A stretch of DNA of 64,000 nucleotides from Curvivirga sp965219885 (GTDB taxonomy: Bacteria > Pseudomonadota > Alphaproteobacteria > UBA8366 > Aestuariispiraceae). Below are positions 16,177 through 25,112 of this stretch, piece after piece. The notes below the pieces were generated by a model that searched no databases, was not told the DNA's origin, and was given only the letters and a program-made list of their open reading frames with translations. Where the stretch lies: assembly GCF_965219885.1 (NCBI RefSeq), contig NZ_CBDCOT010000008.1, forward strand, positions 248,001-312,000. Reading direction: 5' to 3'. Within the stretch, counting starts at the first letter, position 1. The number at the start of each line of letters is the position of its first letter. A program made the position numbers and the translations under genes.

Positions 16177-18030
16177 TCAGGATTTAACTGATACTTCATA
16201 TACAGATTGCGGGTCCTCAAAACCTTTGAGTTCAAATTGCCCGACAGATTTAAAGCCGAAAGGTTTACCACGGCACATTTCCATCACAATTCCTGAAACA
16301 GCAACTTGCTCAGCATCCGCCTTATCCATGACACGTGCCGCCATATTTACCGGTGTCCCAAATAAATCTCCATTTTCATGGATAGGTTCCCCGGCGCTAA
16401 TTCCTATTCGAATCTGAAATCCCATAGCGGGCATTGCTTCGGCAAACTTTTGAACACCACGTTGCATAGCAAGGCCAGCTTCAACGGAATTCACAACAGC
16501 TGGAAAAGAAGCCATAATCCCGTCACCAGTATGTTTAATTTCCTGCCCTGCATATCTATTGATAGCTTCACGGATGATATCATTATGCGCACGAATTACT
16601 TGCATCATCCACTCCTCACCTTTTGTTTGTTGGTTAAGGGTAGAATTAACAATATCAGTAAATAATACCGCTACAAACTTACGTTCAGGATCAGCTTCAA
16701 CTGGCTTTTCCGATTCTTGCTTTCGAGATTTCGTTTTTTTCTTTTGTTCTTTTAGTTCGGGGAAACGCCATGACTGTATTGCATCTTCAAGATTATTTTT
16801 ACTTCCCGCCTTGCCTGACTTTTTGATCTGATTATTGCGACCAAGCGCATACATATCAAAATAATTTTCATCAAGAAGATACTCATCAATGTTGCTACAA
16901 AAACCTTTTGCTTGCTCAACAGGCAAATCCAATTTGGCAACATTTGACACCAATACCTCCAAACTAGGTTCTTTATCCAGATTATGAATATGCATGAGTT
17001 CTTCATTTACACCTGCCATATACAAAATTAGACCAAATCGAGTATACGCATCTGTCTTTGCCGTCTCTCCCACGATGGAAAGGGCATCGGTGATAATCGA
17101 AGCAAGTTCATTATCGCAAACTTCCAATGCATCCTTTGGACTTAATCCAGTTCTTTTACTCAAATCGCTGGATGCCGATAATGATGAAACATCTTCTTCA
17201 TCGCCTCTATCTTCATTTATTATCGATGAACCTATAGATCTTTCTGCAATTGAGCGTGTATCCGCAATTGGAAATGGCTCATCATTATCCGGCAAATCAT
17301 CGTCTATATCTGAAAAAGAGGTCGACTCTGTTATTATTTCTTCCGTTTGGTTGACACTATCGGAAGTCATTTCTTGCATCATCGATCTAGCTTCGACTTC
17401 CTTGTTAGCTTTAGCTGTTGTAGCTAACAATCTCTTCAATTTTGGAACAAAGAATAGCAGGAAAGTCGCTATAAAAATGAAGGCTAAAAGCCCCATTGTT
17501 GTATCTCGTCCAAGGAAAATATCCATAGAACTTAAAATCAAATAAACTGTTACAGATGCGAATGTACCAGCAAGTGTTGCAAAAAAGAACGCAATCATAA
17601 TACCAAACATATTCAACTGCTCGTCTTTTTTTCTTTTCTTTACGGGAGCACTTCTCATAGGTGGCATCTTACTCTCAGTTTTTTTAGCAGGCATTGCTTT
17701 CGCACCACCACCGCCAATTGGCGCAGAAGGTTTGGGAGAACTTGGACGAGAAGATGCTTTCTTCGGAGCCGCCTTACCTCCGGATATAGCTGAAATCTGT
17801 GGTTTGGATTGCATGGAAGGAGTATGGTAAATAATACTCTCTGTCGCATCATTATCAGACGCACTAAACGCCTCACGTATAACTACAGCTCCGTCAACGT
17901 TAGAAAGCTTTTCGACAGTTTGAGCCTCTTCCAAAGCGGCCTCACGTCTATTTCCATCAAAATGCGCATGAAAATTCCAACGTGTACCCTGGAGAGTATA
18001 AACTTCGAAATTAATCGTTTTAACTGCCAT
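16177..18030 (-). CDS. Membrane-bound class III adenylate/guanylate cyclase
   Basis: 617 residues. A soluble N-terminal part (1-75) precedes a Pro/Ala/Lys-rich linker and two membrane segments (about 140-170 and 178-198). A helical region (about 290-400) follows, and a class III cyclase domain occupies about 448-612. Catalytic features are VLFTDIVNST and KHTGDGIMASF with both metal-binding Asp, then GISAGEP and VNMAARVMDKA with the Asn and Arg needed for transition-state binding. The Lys in EIKHTGD suggests ATP as substrate, so cAMP. The DUF-like N-terminus resembles a small family seen in Rhodospirillales-type cyclases. A possible target for the nucleotide is the cNMP-domain protein at 3281-6382, which is speculative. 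Confidence 0.85.
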   Translation of the reverse strand: MAVKTINFEVYTLQGTRWNFHAHFDGNRREAALEEAQTVEKLSNVDGAVVIREAFSASDNDATESIIYHTPSMQSKPQISAISGGKAAPKKASSRPSSPKPSAPIGGGGAKAMPAKKTESKMPPMRSAPVKKRKKDEQLNMFGIMIAFFFATLAGTFASVTVYLILSSMDIFLGRDTTMGLLAFIFIATFLLFFVPKLKRLLATTAKANKEVEARSMMQEMTSDSVNQTEEIITESTSFSDIDDDLPDNDEPFPIADTRSIAERSIGSSIINEDRGDEEDVSSLSASSDLSKRTGLSPKDALEVCDNELASIITDALSIVGETAKTDAYTRFGLILYMAGVNEELMHIHNLDKEPSLEVLVSNVAKLDLPVEQAKGFCSNIDEYLLDENYFDMYALGRNNQIKKSGKAGSKNNLEDAIQSWRFPELKEQKKKTKSRKQESEKPVEADPERKFVAVLFTDIVNSTLNQQTKGEEWMMQVIRAHNDIIREAINRYAGQEIKHTGDGIMASFPAVVNSVEAGLAMQRGVQKFAEAMPAMGFQIRIGISAGEPIHENGDLFGTPVNMAARVMDKADAEQVAVSGIVMEMCRGKPFGFKSVGQFELKGFEDPQSVYEVSVKS

Positions 18031-18210
18031 CAGTTTATAACTACCTTCATTGCATTCGCGAAATGCAAAAATCCCGTGGATACATAGACTTAAAACATAA
18101 AAATACGTTCACGTAAATGTTAGATCGGGCTTATCGATAAAAATACACCAATAACACAAACCTCTAATAAAACTGATAGTCGAAACGAAACATTATCATT
18201 CTAGATTTTT

Positions 18211-19110
18211 TTAGACTGATGTAGAATTCTCTTCTTTTATCCAGCCAGGATATTCTATAAGGACTTCGGCTTCACCTACCATAAATGGCATTTGATCATT
18301 CTGCGCCTTTTCCATCCGATCTAGACGGATAAATGCCAGAGCTGTATTTTCAGAGACAGACCGAACATGACCAATGTCTTTATCTCCTGCTCGAATCATC
18401 TCTCCTGAACGAACCATATTACTCATAGCTCCAGATACAGGTTTAATTATCATCAATCGTTTTTTTATTAATGCACGATACTTTGTGCGGGCAGTTAACT
18501 CCTGCCCCATATAACATCCCTTGTTCCAATCAACTCCGTTGAGTTCATCAAAACCATACTCAAGTAATAGTCCTTTATTCTTTTCAATATCTTGACTACC
18601 GTCGGGAATACCTGCCTCTATTCTAACAGCTTCGTATACTTCTTTTGGTTTTTCGTCTATTGATTGATGATATTTTAAGAATGCATCACTGTTTCCAACA
18701 AAACGATAACCTAACTGCGAATTCCTTGGGTCAGAATAAACTACTCCACCCTCTGCCGGTAAAACACAACCATCTCCTTTAAACCCCCAATCTTCCATTA
18801 GTAAAACGCAGGATAGAGACTGATCTATGCCCAATTGGATATCAGATCTTAATTGATATTTACGTAGCAATTGCCCAAGAGGCATCATCTCATCCTTATG
18901 ACAATCGATAACAAGTGTTTCTTGCTGAGGAAAAACAAAAAAATCGTATAAGAATTTTCCTTGAGGCGTTAGTAATGCAGCCCAGATGGCGTGCCCTTCG
19001 CGACATTTCTCAATATCATTTGAAATTAAACCCTGCAAAAATTCATATCTATCATCTCCAGAGACTGTAATGAATGCACGTGTCAAATCGTTAATATAGA
19101 AAGCCGTCAT
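18211..19110 (-). CDS. ygfZ: Folate-binding YgfZ/GcvT-like protein
   Basis: 299 residues of the YgfZ family, GcvT-like folate proteins that support assembly or repair of iron-sulfur enzymes such as MiaB. The hallmark motif K-G-C-Y-x-G-Q-E is present as KGCYMGQELTART near residue 197, and FLQGLISNDIEK near the start is also typical. It is transcribed away from the glycosyltransferase run, with a 187-bp divergent region between them. Confidence 0.9.
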   Translation of the reverse strand: MTAFYINDLTRAFITVSGDDRYEFLQGLISNDIEKCREGHAIWAALLTPQGKFLYDFFVFPQQETLVIDCHKDEMMPLGQLLRKYQLRSDIQLGIDQSLSCVLLMEDWGFKGDGCVLPAEGGVVYSDPRNSQLGYRFVGNSDAFLKYHQSIDEKPKEVYEAVRIEAGIPDGSQDIEKNKGLLLEYGFDELNGVDWNKGCYMGQELTARTKYRALIKKRLMIIKPVSGAMSNMVRSGEMIRAGDKDIGHVRSVSENTALAFIRLDRMEKAQNDQMPFMVGEAEVLIEYPGWIKEENSTSV

Positions 19111-19297
19111 TTAAAATATGCCTTGTTGTTTTGAACATTATCCAGAGAATAAAACCATAAATCCAATTTACAGGTAAGTTCTCTCACCTGACTTGGCAAG
19201 ATACAAATAGTGTATAAATAAACCATTTTTATTGACCTATGGCGCTTCGATGCCTAAATCTAAGCGTTGAAAATCATCAAATTTAATGGATTTATAA

Positions 19298-20050
19298 ATG
19301 TCAGTCGAATTATCGGCGCTCGTAGTGGCGCATAATGAAGAAAAACAACTTGCCGCCTGTTTAGAATCCTTGATGTTTGCTGATCAATTAGTTGTTGTAT
19401 TAGATAAGTGTACTGACCGAAGTAAAGAAATCGCTGAAAGTTTTAATGCAAAAACTGTTGAAGGAAGCTGGCCGATTGAAGGTGATCGCCGCAATGTTGG
19501 TTTAGACGCATGTGACGGTCAGTGGATTATTGAACTCGATGCCGATGAACGTGTTACATCTGAACTTGCGAATGAAATCAAAGTAACACTATCCAACACA
19601 ACTGCAGGATATTTCCTTCTGCCTTTTGATAACTATGTTGGTGAAAGACTTGTCCGTTATGGCTGGGGATGCAGCTGGGGGGTCAGTGCCGCCCCACGAC
19701 TACATAAAAAAGGAAATAAACGCTGGGGGCAACAACGTGTACACCCCTCAATTGAACTGATAGGCGAAAAACAGGAACTGAAAGGTCGTATTGATCATTA
19801 TGTTGATCGCAATATTTCCGATATGATCAAACGACTGGATTCCTATACCAATGCGAAAGCCAAAGACTTACGAGAGCACCCAGATGGTGTTGGATATGCC
19901 CGCAATATCAGACGTTTCTTTTCACGTTTTATTAAATGTTATTATGGCCGCAAAGGGTATAGAGAAGGAAAATACGGTTTCTTAATCGCATTGATGGCCG
20001 GCCTTTATCCTATCCTTTCCTATCTTAAAGCCAATTTGGAAGACGAATGA
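19298..20050 (+). CDS. Family 2 glycosyltransferase (WaaE/KdtX-like)
   Basis: 250 residues with a GT-A fold: LVVAHNEEKQLAACLESL at the N-terminus, VVLDKCTDRS and the metal-binding DADERV motif. The closest look is to lipopolysaccharide core glucosyltransferases of the WaaE/KdtX group. It is first in a run of four genes; the next glycosyltransferase overlaps it by 4 bp (ATGA). Only a weak ribosome site is visible before the ATG. The exact sugar and acceptor are unknown. Confidence 0.8.
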   Translation: MSVELSALVVAHNEEKQLAACLESLMFADQLVVVLDKCTDRSKEIAESFNAKTVEGSWPIEGDRRNVGLDACDGQWIIELDADERVTSELANEIKVTLSNTTAGYFLLPFDNYVGERLVRYGWGCSWGVSAAPRLHKKGNKRWGQQRVHPSIELIGEKQELKGRIDHYVDRNISDMIKRLDSYTNAKAKDLREHPDGVGYARNIRRFFSRFIKCYYGRKGYREGKYGFLIALMAGLYPILSYLKANLEDE

Positions 20051-21081
20051 CCAAACTATTACAAATTATGGCTGGCGCGAAGGTTGGTGGCGCTGAAAAA
20101 TTCTTTGAACGATTAGCTATTGCCTTTCACAACGCGGGTATTGAGCAACATATTGCTATTCGACAAAACCCTGAACGTGAAAACCTGCTAAGTTGTGCGG
20201 GTATCATGCCATCCACACATCGATTAGGTGGCTTTTTTGACTTTAAATCTCGACGTGAAATACAACAAATAGCCGAAAAACATAATCCTGACATTGTTCT
20301 AGCCTGGATGAGTCGTGGCGCTAGTTTTATGCCAAAAGGTAATTTTGTTAAAGTTGCGCGTTTGGGCGGTTACTATGATCTAAAGTATTTCAAAAAATGT
20401 GAATACCTAGTCGGCAACACAAAAGATATTTGCAAATATCTTAAAGAGAAAGGATGGCCAGAAGACAAAGTTTGGTATTTACCGAACTTCGTGGATGATA
20501 CGATCATGCCCCCCCAAAGTCGTGCAGAATTAGATACACCCGAAGATGCTCCTTTGATGTTAGGGCTAGGTCGATTACATGAAAATAAAGCTTTTGATTT
20601 GGGTCTAGAAGTCGTAGCAAAACTTCCAAACACTTATTATTGGATCGCAGGTGCTGGGCCTAAAGAAGACGAATTAAAGCAGCAAGCAGAACAATTGGGT
20701 ATCACAGATCGAGTACGGTTCTTAGGTTGGAGAACAGATATCGCTGCTCTTTTTGCAGCTGCTGATATCTTTTTATGCACATCACGCCATGAACCATTAG
20801 GTAACATGATGATTGAAGCTTGGGCACATGGCACACCTGTTATTGCAGCAGCGTCACAAGGCCCAACAGAACATATAACTCATGGCCATAATGGTTTGCT
20901 GAGCCCGATTGATAATGTGAATAAGATGGTTCAAAATGTTCAAACACTTTTGGATAATCAGGATCTATCTATTGAAATAGCAAGTAATGGGAATCAATCG
21001 TATAAAGAAGCTTATACTGAAGGTCAGGTTGTAGCTAAATATCAAGAATTCTTCGATAACATATTAAAAACAAAAAGTTAA
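20047..21081 (+). CDS. Family 4 glycosyltransferase
   Basis: 344 residues with a GT-B fold. The N-terminal half begins with GGAEKFFERLA; the C-terminal half has LGLGRLHENKAFDLG and the donor-binding segment CTSRHEPLGNMMIEAWAHG, with the E-x7-E arrangement typical of GT4 enzymes. It overlaps the preceding GT2 gene, so the two probably act on the same glycan, likely an LPS core or exopolysaccharide. Membrane segments are absent; it would work at the cytoplasmic membrane face. Confidence 0.82.
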   Translation: MTKLLQIMAGAKVGGAEKFFERLAIAFHNAGIEQHIAIRQNPERENLLSCAGIMPSTHRLGGFFDFKSRREIQQIAEKHNPDIVLAWMSRGASFMPKGNFVKVARLGGYYDLKYFKKCEYLVGNTKDICKYLKEKGWPEDKVWYLPNFVDDTIMPPQSRAELDTPEDAPLMLGLGRLHENKAFDLGLEVVAKLPNTYYWIAGAGPKEDELKQQAEQLGITDRVRFLGWRTDIAALFAAADIFLCTSRHEPLGNMMIEAWAHGTPVIAAASQGPTEHITHGHNGLLSPIDNVNKMVQNVQTLLDNQDLSIEIASNGNQSYKEAYTEGQVVAKYQEFFDNILKTKS

Positions 21082-21098
21082 TTTAAGGACCCCATTTC

Positions 21099-22865
21099 AT
21101 GTGTGGTATTGCTGGAATTATGATGCGTGATGGCTCTACGCCAAATATCGACATCTTGGATAAACTTGCAAATGCAATTTCCCATCGCGGTCCGGATGGT
21201 CAGGGTCGTCATATTTCCGGTGCTATAGGACTCGTGCAAACAAGATTAGCGATCATCGACCTTAATACAGGTGATCAACCCCTATACGATAAAGACGGTA
21301 GCGGTAGTGTTCTGGTAGGTAATGGGGAAATATATAATTACCTAGAGCTTCGAAAAGAGTTTGGTGAAGAAAAGTTCTCAACAAATTCTGATTGTGAAAT
21401 TCCCCTGCAAACCTACTTGCGAGATGGCGTCACTTATGCAGATAACTTACGCGGAATGTATGCTCTTGCAATTCACGACCCCAACGAAAACAAATTGATC
21501 ATCACACGTGATCCTTTTGGTATTAAACCGCTATATTATGTAGAGCAAGAAAACTACTTCGCATTCGCATCTGAAGCACAGGCCTTAATTAATGCCAATT
21601 TAGTAGACCCGATTGTCAGTGATCGGAAGCAACATGAATTACTTCAATTGCAATTCACTTGTGGCCAAAACACAATATATGAAAATATAAAACGTGTTTG
21701 GCCTGGCGAGACAATTGTGATCCAATCTGGCCGTATTGTTGAACGACATTTGCGCCCTGCGTTACCGCAACGAAAACCTAGAACCATCACCGACAAAGAA
21801 GCACTCTCTCAGTTAGATGAGATTCTTTATACGACAGTCGATATTCATCAACGTTCTGATGTTCCTTATGGGCTTTTTCTATCTGGTGGTATCGATTCTA
21901 CAATTCTACTCTCCTTGATGGCAGAGTTAAATGACAAACCCGTAATAGCCTACACTGCTGGTTTTTCTGATACACAAGTGCATGATGAAAGAGATCATGC
22001 ACGTATGCTCGCATCAGTCACTGGGGCAGATCATCATGAGATAAACTTTGGTGAGAAAGATTTTTGGCAAACTCTTCCTCAAATAGCGGCAGCAATGGAT
22101 GACCCCGCTGCTGATTACGCTATCTTACCTACATGGAAGCTAGCAAAGGCTGCTGCCCAGGATCTAAAAGTCGTCCTATCGGGTGAAGGCGGAGATGAAC
22201 TATTTGCCGGTTACGGCAGATATAGAAGTGTTATGCGTCCATGGTGGTTAGGAGGGCGAAATGTGCGCCATCGCGGTATTTTTGATAACATGAATATCCT
22301 ACTCGATAACTCAACAAGTTGGAGAGACCGTATTACTAGCCATGAAGCAGTTTCTACAAATTCTGGGTGCAACAAACTACAAACCGCGCAGGCAATTGAT
22401 TGCGCTGACTGGTTACCGAATGACTTACTAACTAAGCTAGATCGTTGTTTAATGGCACATGGCTTAGAGGGGCGTACACCATTCCTGGACCCGGTAGTGG
22501 CTGAATTTGCATATCTCTTACCAGATAAATTGAAGGTAAAGGGGCGTTTAGGGAAATGGTTACTACGTAGTTGGCTGGAAAAACGAATGCCAGAGGCAAA
22601 ACCATTCGAAAAGAAGCGCGGCTTCACAGTGCCTGTTGGTGAGTGGATTATTAATAAGGGTAGAGTTCTTGGTGAGCTTGTTGCAAAGCAGGACTCCATT
22701 AAAGAGATTGCTGATGCTAAATCTGTAGAAAAACTCTTTATCACCGAAGGTAAAAGAGAATCTTTTGCAGCTTGGTCCCTACTCTTTTATGCCTTATGGC
22801 ATAAAGCAAATATTGAACAAATAAATCCCAATAATAGAAATATACTAGACGTCCTAGAAGGATAA
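21099..22865 (+). CDS. asnB: Asparagine synthetase (glutamine-hydrolysing)
   Basis: 588 residues. The N-terminal Cys of MCGIAGIM is the glutaminase nucleophile after Met removal, followed by SHRGPDGQG and LVGNGEIYNY. The synthetase half has the pyrophosphate-binding SGGIDST, LSGEGGDELFAGYGRY and GRTPFLDP. It makes asparagine from aspartate, ATP and glutamine. Relatives in sugar gene clusters amidate glycans, so with two glycosyltransferases immediately upstream a role in polysaccharide modification is also possible. AAGGA lies about 10 bases upstream of the ATG. Confidence 0.88.
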   Translation: MCGIAGIMMRDGSTPNIDILDKLANAISHRGPDGQGRHISGAIGLVQTRLAIIDLNTGDQPLYDKDGSGSVLVGNGEIYNYLELRKEFGEEKFSTNSDCEIPLQTYLRDGVTYADNLRGMYALAIHDPNENKLIITRDPFGIKPLYYVEQENYFAFASEAQALINANLVDPIVSDRKQHELLQLQFTCGQNTIYENIKRVWPGETIVIQSGRIVERHLRPALPQRKPRTITDKEALSQLDEILYTTVDIHQRSDVPYGLFLSGGIDSTILLSLMAELNDKPVIAYTAGFSDTQVHDERDHARMLASVTGADHHEINFGEKDFWQTLPQIAAAMDDPAADYAILPTWKLAKAAAQDLKVVLSGEGGDELFAGYGRYRSVMRPWWLGGRNVRHRGIFDNMNILLDNSTSWRDRITSHEAVSTNSGCNKLQTAQAIDCADWLPNDLLTKLDRCLMAHGLEGRTPFLDPVVAEFAYLLPDKLKVKGRLGKWLLRSWLEKRMPEAKPFEKKRGFTVPVGEWIINKGRVLGELVAKQDSIKEIADAKSVEKLFITEGKRESFAAWSLLFYALWHKANIEQINPNNRNILDVLEG

Positions 22866-22870
22866 TGATC

Positions 22871-23905
22871 ATGGATAGCATTACCATCAAACGCCCAGAT
22901 GACTGGCACCTTCACATCCGCGACGGTAAAATGATGGAAGCAGTATTACCGTACACCGCTAACGTATTTGGACGTGCGATCATTATGCCTAACTTAACGC
23001 CTCCTGTGATCACAGCCAAAGATGCCAAGGAGTATTATGCGCGAATTCAAACCGCTTTACCTAAGGATACTAAATTCAAACCTCTTATGACTGCCTATCT
23101 AACTGACAGTACCGACCCAGATGATATCGCTAAAGGTTATGAAGAAAACGCCTTTGTTGCAGTAAAGCTTTACCCTGCACATGCAACGACTAACTCTGCA
23201 CATGGCGTTTCCGATATCGCCAATGTAGATGCTGTGGTTAAAAGGATGTCTGAAATTGGTATGCCATTACTAATACATGGGGAAGTTACCCGTTCAGAAG
23301 TTGATATTTATGATCGCGAAGCTGTCTTCATTCAAGAAACATTGATGCCTTTAAAAGAAAAATACCCTGACCTGAAAGTTGTATTAGAACATATCACTAC
23401 ATCCGAAGCCGTTGATTTTGTAAAATCAGCTGATGATACTGTCGCCGCGACGATCACGCCACAGCACATTATCATTAATAGAAGCGATATGTTTAAAGGC
23501 GGTATAAGACCACATTTATATTGTCTTCCAATTGCAAAAAGAGAAAAACATCGCCTGGCAGTACGAGAGGCGGCTGTTTCAGGACATAAAAGTTTCTTCT
23601 TAGGAACAGATTCTGCCCCTCATCCAATAGGTGCTAAAGAAAGCTCTTGTGGCTGCGCTGGTATTTTCAATGTACCTGCAGCAATTGAGACCTATCTGGA
23701 AGTATTTGAAGAAGAGGGAAAAATTGAAAACTTTGAAGCCTTCGCATCCCTTAATGGCCCCGCTTTTTATGAAATGCCAGTGAATGAGGATAGTATTACT
23801 CTCGCAAAGCAGAATTGGGAGATGGAAAATGAAATCGTTATTGATGACGTAACTTCACTGCATCCCTTTAAAGGCGGGAAGACAGTCCACTGGAAAGTGC
23901 AGTAA
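22871..23905 (+). CDS. pyrC: Dihydroorotase, class II
   Basis: 344 residues from the ATG at 22871, preferred over the overlapping ATG at 22865 because AAGGA has proper spacing only to the former. Metal ligands are visible in DDWHLHIRDG, the Lys to be carboxylated in VAVKLYPAHATTNS, HGEVT, EHITT and GTDSAPH. It closes carbamoyl-aspartate to dihydroorotate in pyrimidine synthesis. It sits directly behind asnB in the same transcript. Confidence 0.95.
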   Translation: MDSITIKRPDDWHLHIRDGKMMEAVLPYTANVFGRAIIMPNLTPPVITAKDAKEYYARIQTALPKDTKFKPLMTAYLTDSTDPDDIAKGYEENAFVAVKLYPAHATTNSAHGVSDIANVDAVVKRMSEIGMPLLIHGEVTRSEVDIYDREAVFIQETLMPLKEKYPDLKVVLEHITTSEAVDFVKSADDTVAATITPQHIIINRSDMFKGGIRPHLYCLPIAKREKHRLAVREAAVSGHKSFFLGTDSAPHPIGAKESSCGCAGIFNVPAAIETYLEVFEEEGKIENFEAFASLNGPAFYEMPVNEDSITLAKQNWEMENEIVIDDVTSLHPFKGGKTVHWKVQ

Positions 23906-23906
23906 C

Positions 23907-24941
23907 TTACTCTGCACTGAGATCCTCTGTTGCTTTTTTATCTAATTCCTGTTGCTCACGTAAGCGACGTTTCTCTGCTTGTCGCTTCTGAAAACCGCTT
24001 ACAGCACCCGTAATTTGACTTGATAATGCTTCTGCATCTGAATCTGGATTAAACGCTAATAAAATCGCGTCCGATAAAGGTTTAATTAGCTTTATATCTT
24101 TTTCTGATGGATTCTCTAAGTCGCTCAACAAAGAGAGGGAGACCGTAGTAAGCGTTTCACATAATTCAGAAACATGTTCATACCCAGTACCATGTAATCG
24201 TGACGCTGTATCAGATGCAGATCTATGAAGGCGCCTAACGAAGTCTTCCACTTCTTGTGTTTTCTCACCTGCAATCAATTTTGGTTGTAGCATCTCAACC
24301 ACAAATGAAATTTGGAACGCATTACGTTGCATTTTCAATTCATTTACCTGATTGTTTACCGATGCAATTGCACGAGATAACTCTAAATGAGAGATTTCCT
24401 TGCCTCTAACTTTAGCCTCTAATGTATTTGGGACAACCATGCTAGGAATTGCGCTATTTCGATTGGCATCTTTACGTCGGTCTGGCCCAATATAATCACT
24501 AGTAACAATAAATTCCTTGCGAGCGCTGATAAGGGCTTTAATACGATCCATAAGCCCATTAGGAGAAAATGGTTTTAGCAAAATATCGTCGGCCCCGGAA
24601 TCAACAATACGTCCAATCAAATGAGAATCAGCGGACCATAATGTCGCAATAATTGGAATATAGGGATTCTTACCAAGCTTACCGTATCTAATATCGCGGA
24701 CTAGTTGAATCGCATCACCTGAACGATCTTCCATTTCGGCATCAAGGATCAATAAATCCGGCATTTCCGACATAAGGGTTACACGCACAGGTTCAAGGCG
24801 CATAAAATCACGCGTTTGTGTTAAACCTTCCTGTGCCAAAACATTTCTAATCGTTGTTCTTATACTGGATTTATCTTCCACATATAGAACATTAACTTTA
24901 TTCAAATGTTTTTGTGCGCCGACTTTTGACAGCCCAGCCAT
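23907..24941 (-). CDS. CheY-like receiver-domain protein with helical C-terminus
   Basis: 344 residues from the ATG at 24941, chosen for GGAGG 6 bases upstream. Residues about 15-140 form a receiver domain with VLYVEDKSS, the phospho-acceptor Asp in LLILDAEMED and the conserved Lys in LLKPFSP. The rest has a YIGPDRRKD linker, then predicted helices and a charged C-terminal coiled coil rich in Lys/Arg/Glu. No DNA-binding or enzymatic output domain is recognised, so signalling by protein contact is inferred. It converges with pyrC with only 1 bp between the stop codons. Confidence 0.75.
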   Translation of the reverse strand: MAGLSKVGAQKHLNKVNVLYVEDKSSIRTTIRNVLAQEGLTQTRDFMRLEPVRVTLMSEMPDLLILDAEMEDRSGDAIQLVRDIRYGKLGKNPYIPIIATLWSADSHLIGRIVDSGADDILLKPFSPNGLMDRIKALISARKEFIVTSDYIGPDRRKDANRNSAIPSMVVPNTLEAKVRGKEISHLELSRAIASVNNQVNELKMQRNAFQISFVVEMLQPKLIAGEKTQEVEDFVRRLHRSASDTASRLHGTGYEHVSELCETLTTVSLSLLSDLENPSEKDIKLIKPLSDAILLAFNPDSDAEALSSQITGAVSGFQKRQAEKRRLREQQELDKKATEDLSAE

Positions 24942-25062
24942 CAACATCCTCCAAAAGGGCTAAACTCGATTTTATAAGCAAAATAAAATGTTTAGCTACT
25001 TCGCATACTTATTTTTATATAGGAGTTTCTTTTGCCTCGCCACCTATTTTTAGCGGCAAAAG

Positions 25063-25090
25063 AAAAGGCAGCATGGGCATGCTGCCTTTT
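25063..25090. terminator. Intrinsic terminator of the glyQ-glyS-ppdK unit
   Basis: AAAAGGCAGCATG and its exact complement form a strong stem with a tiny GG loop, 22 bp after the ppdK stop codon. A/T tracts flank it. Confidence 0.85.
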
Positions 25091-25112
25091 CCACAGATGA
25101 TCCGATAAAGAA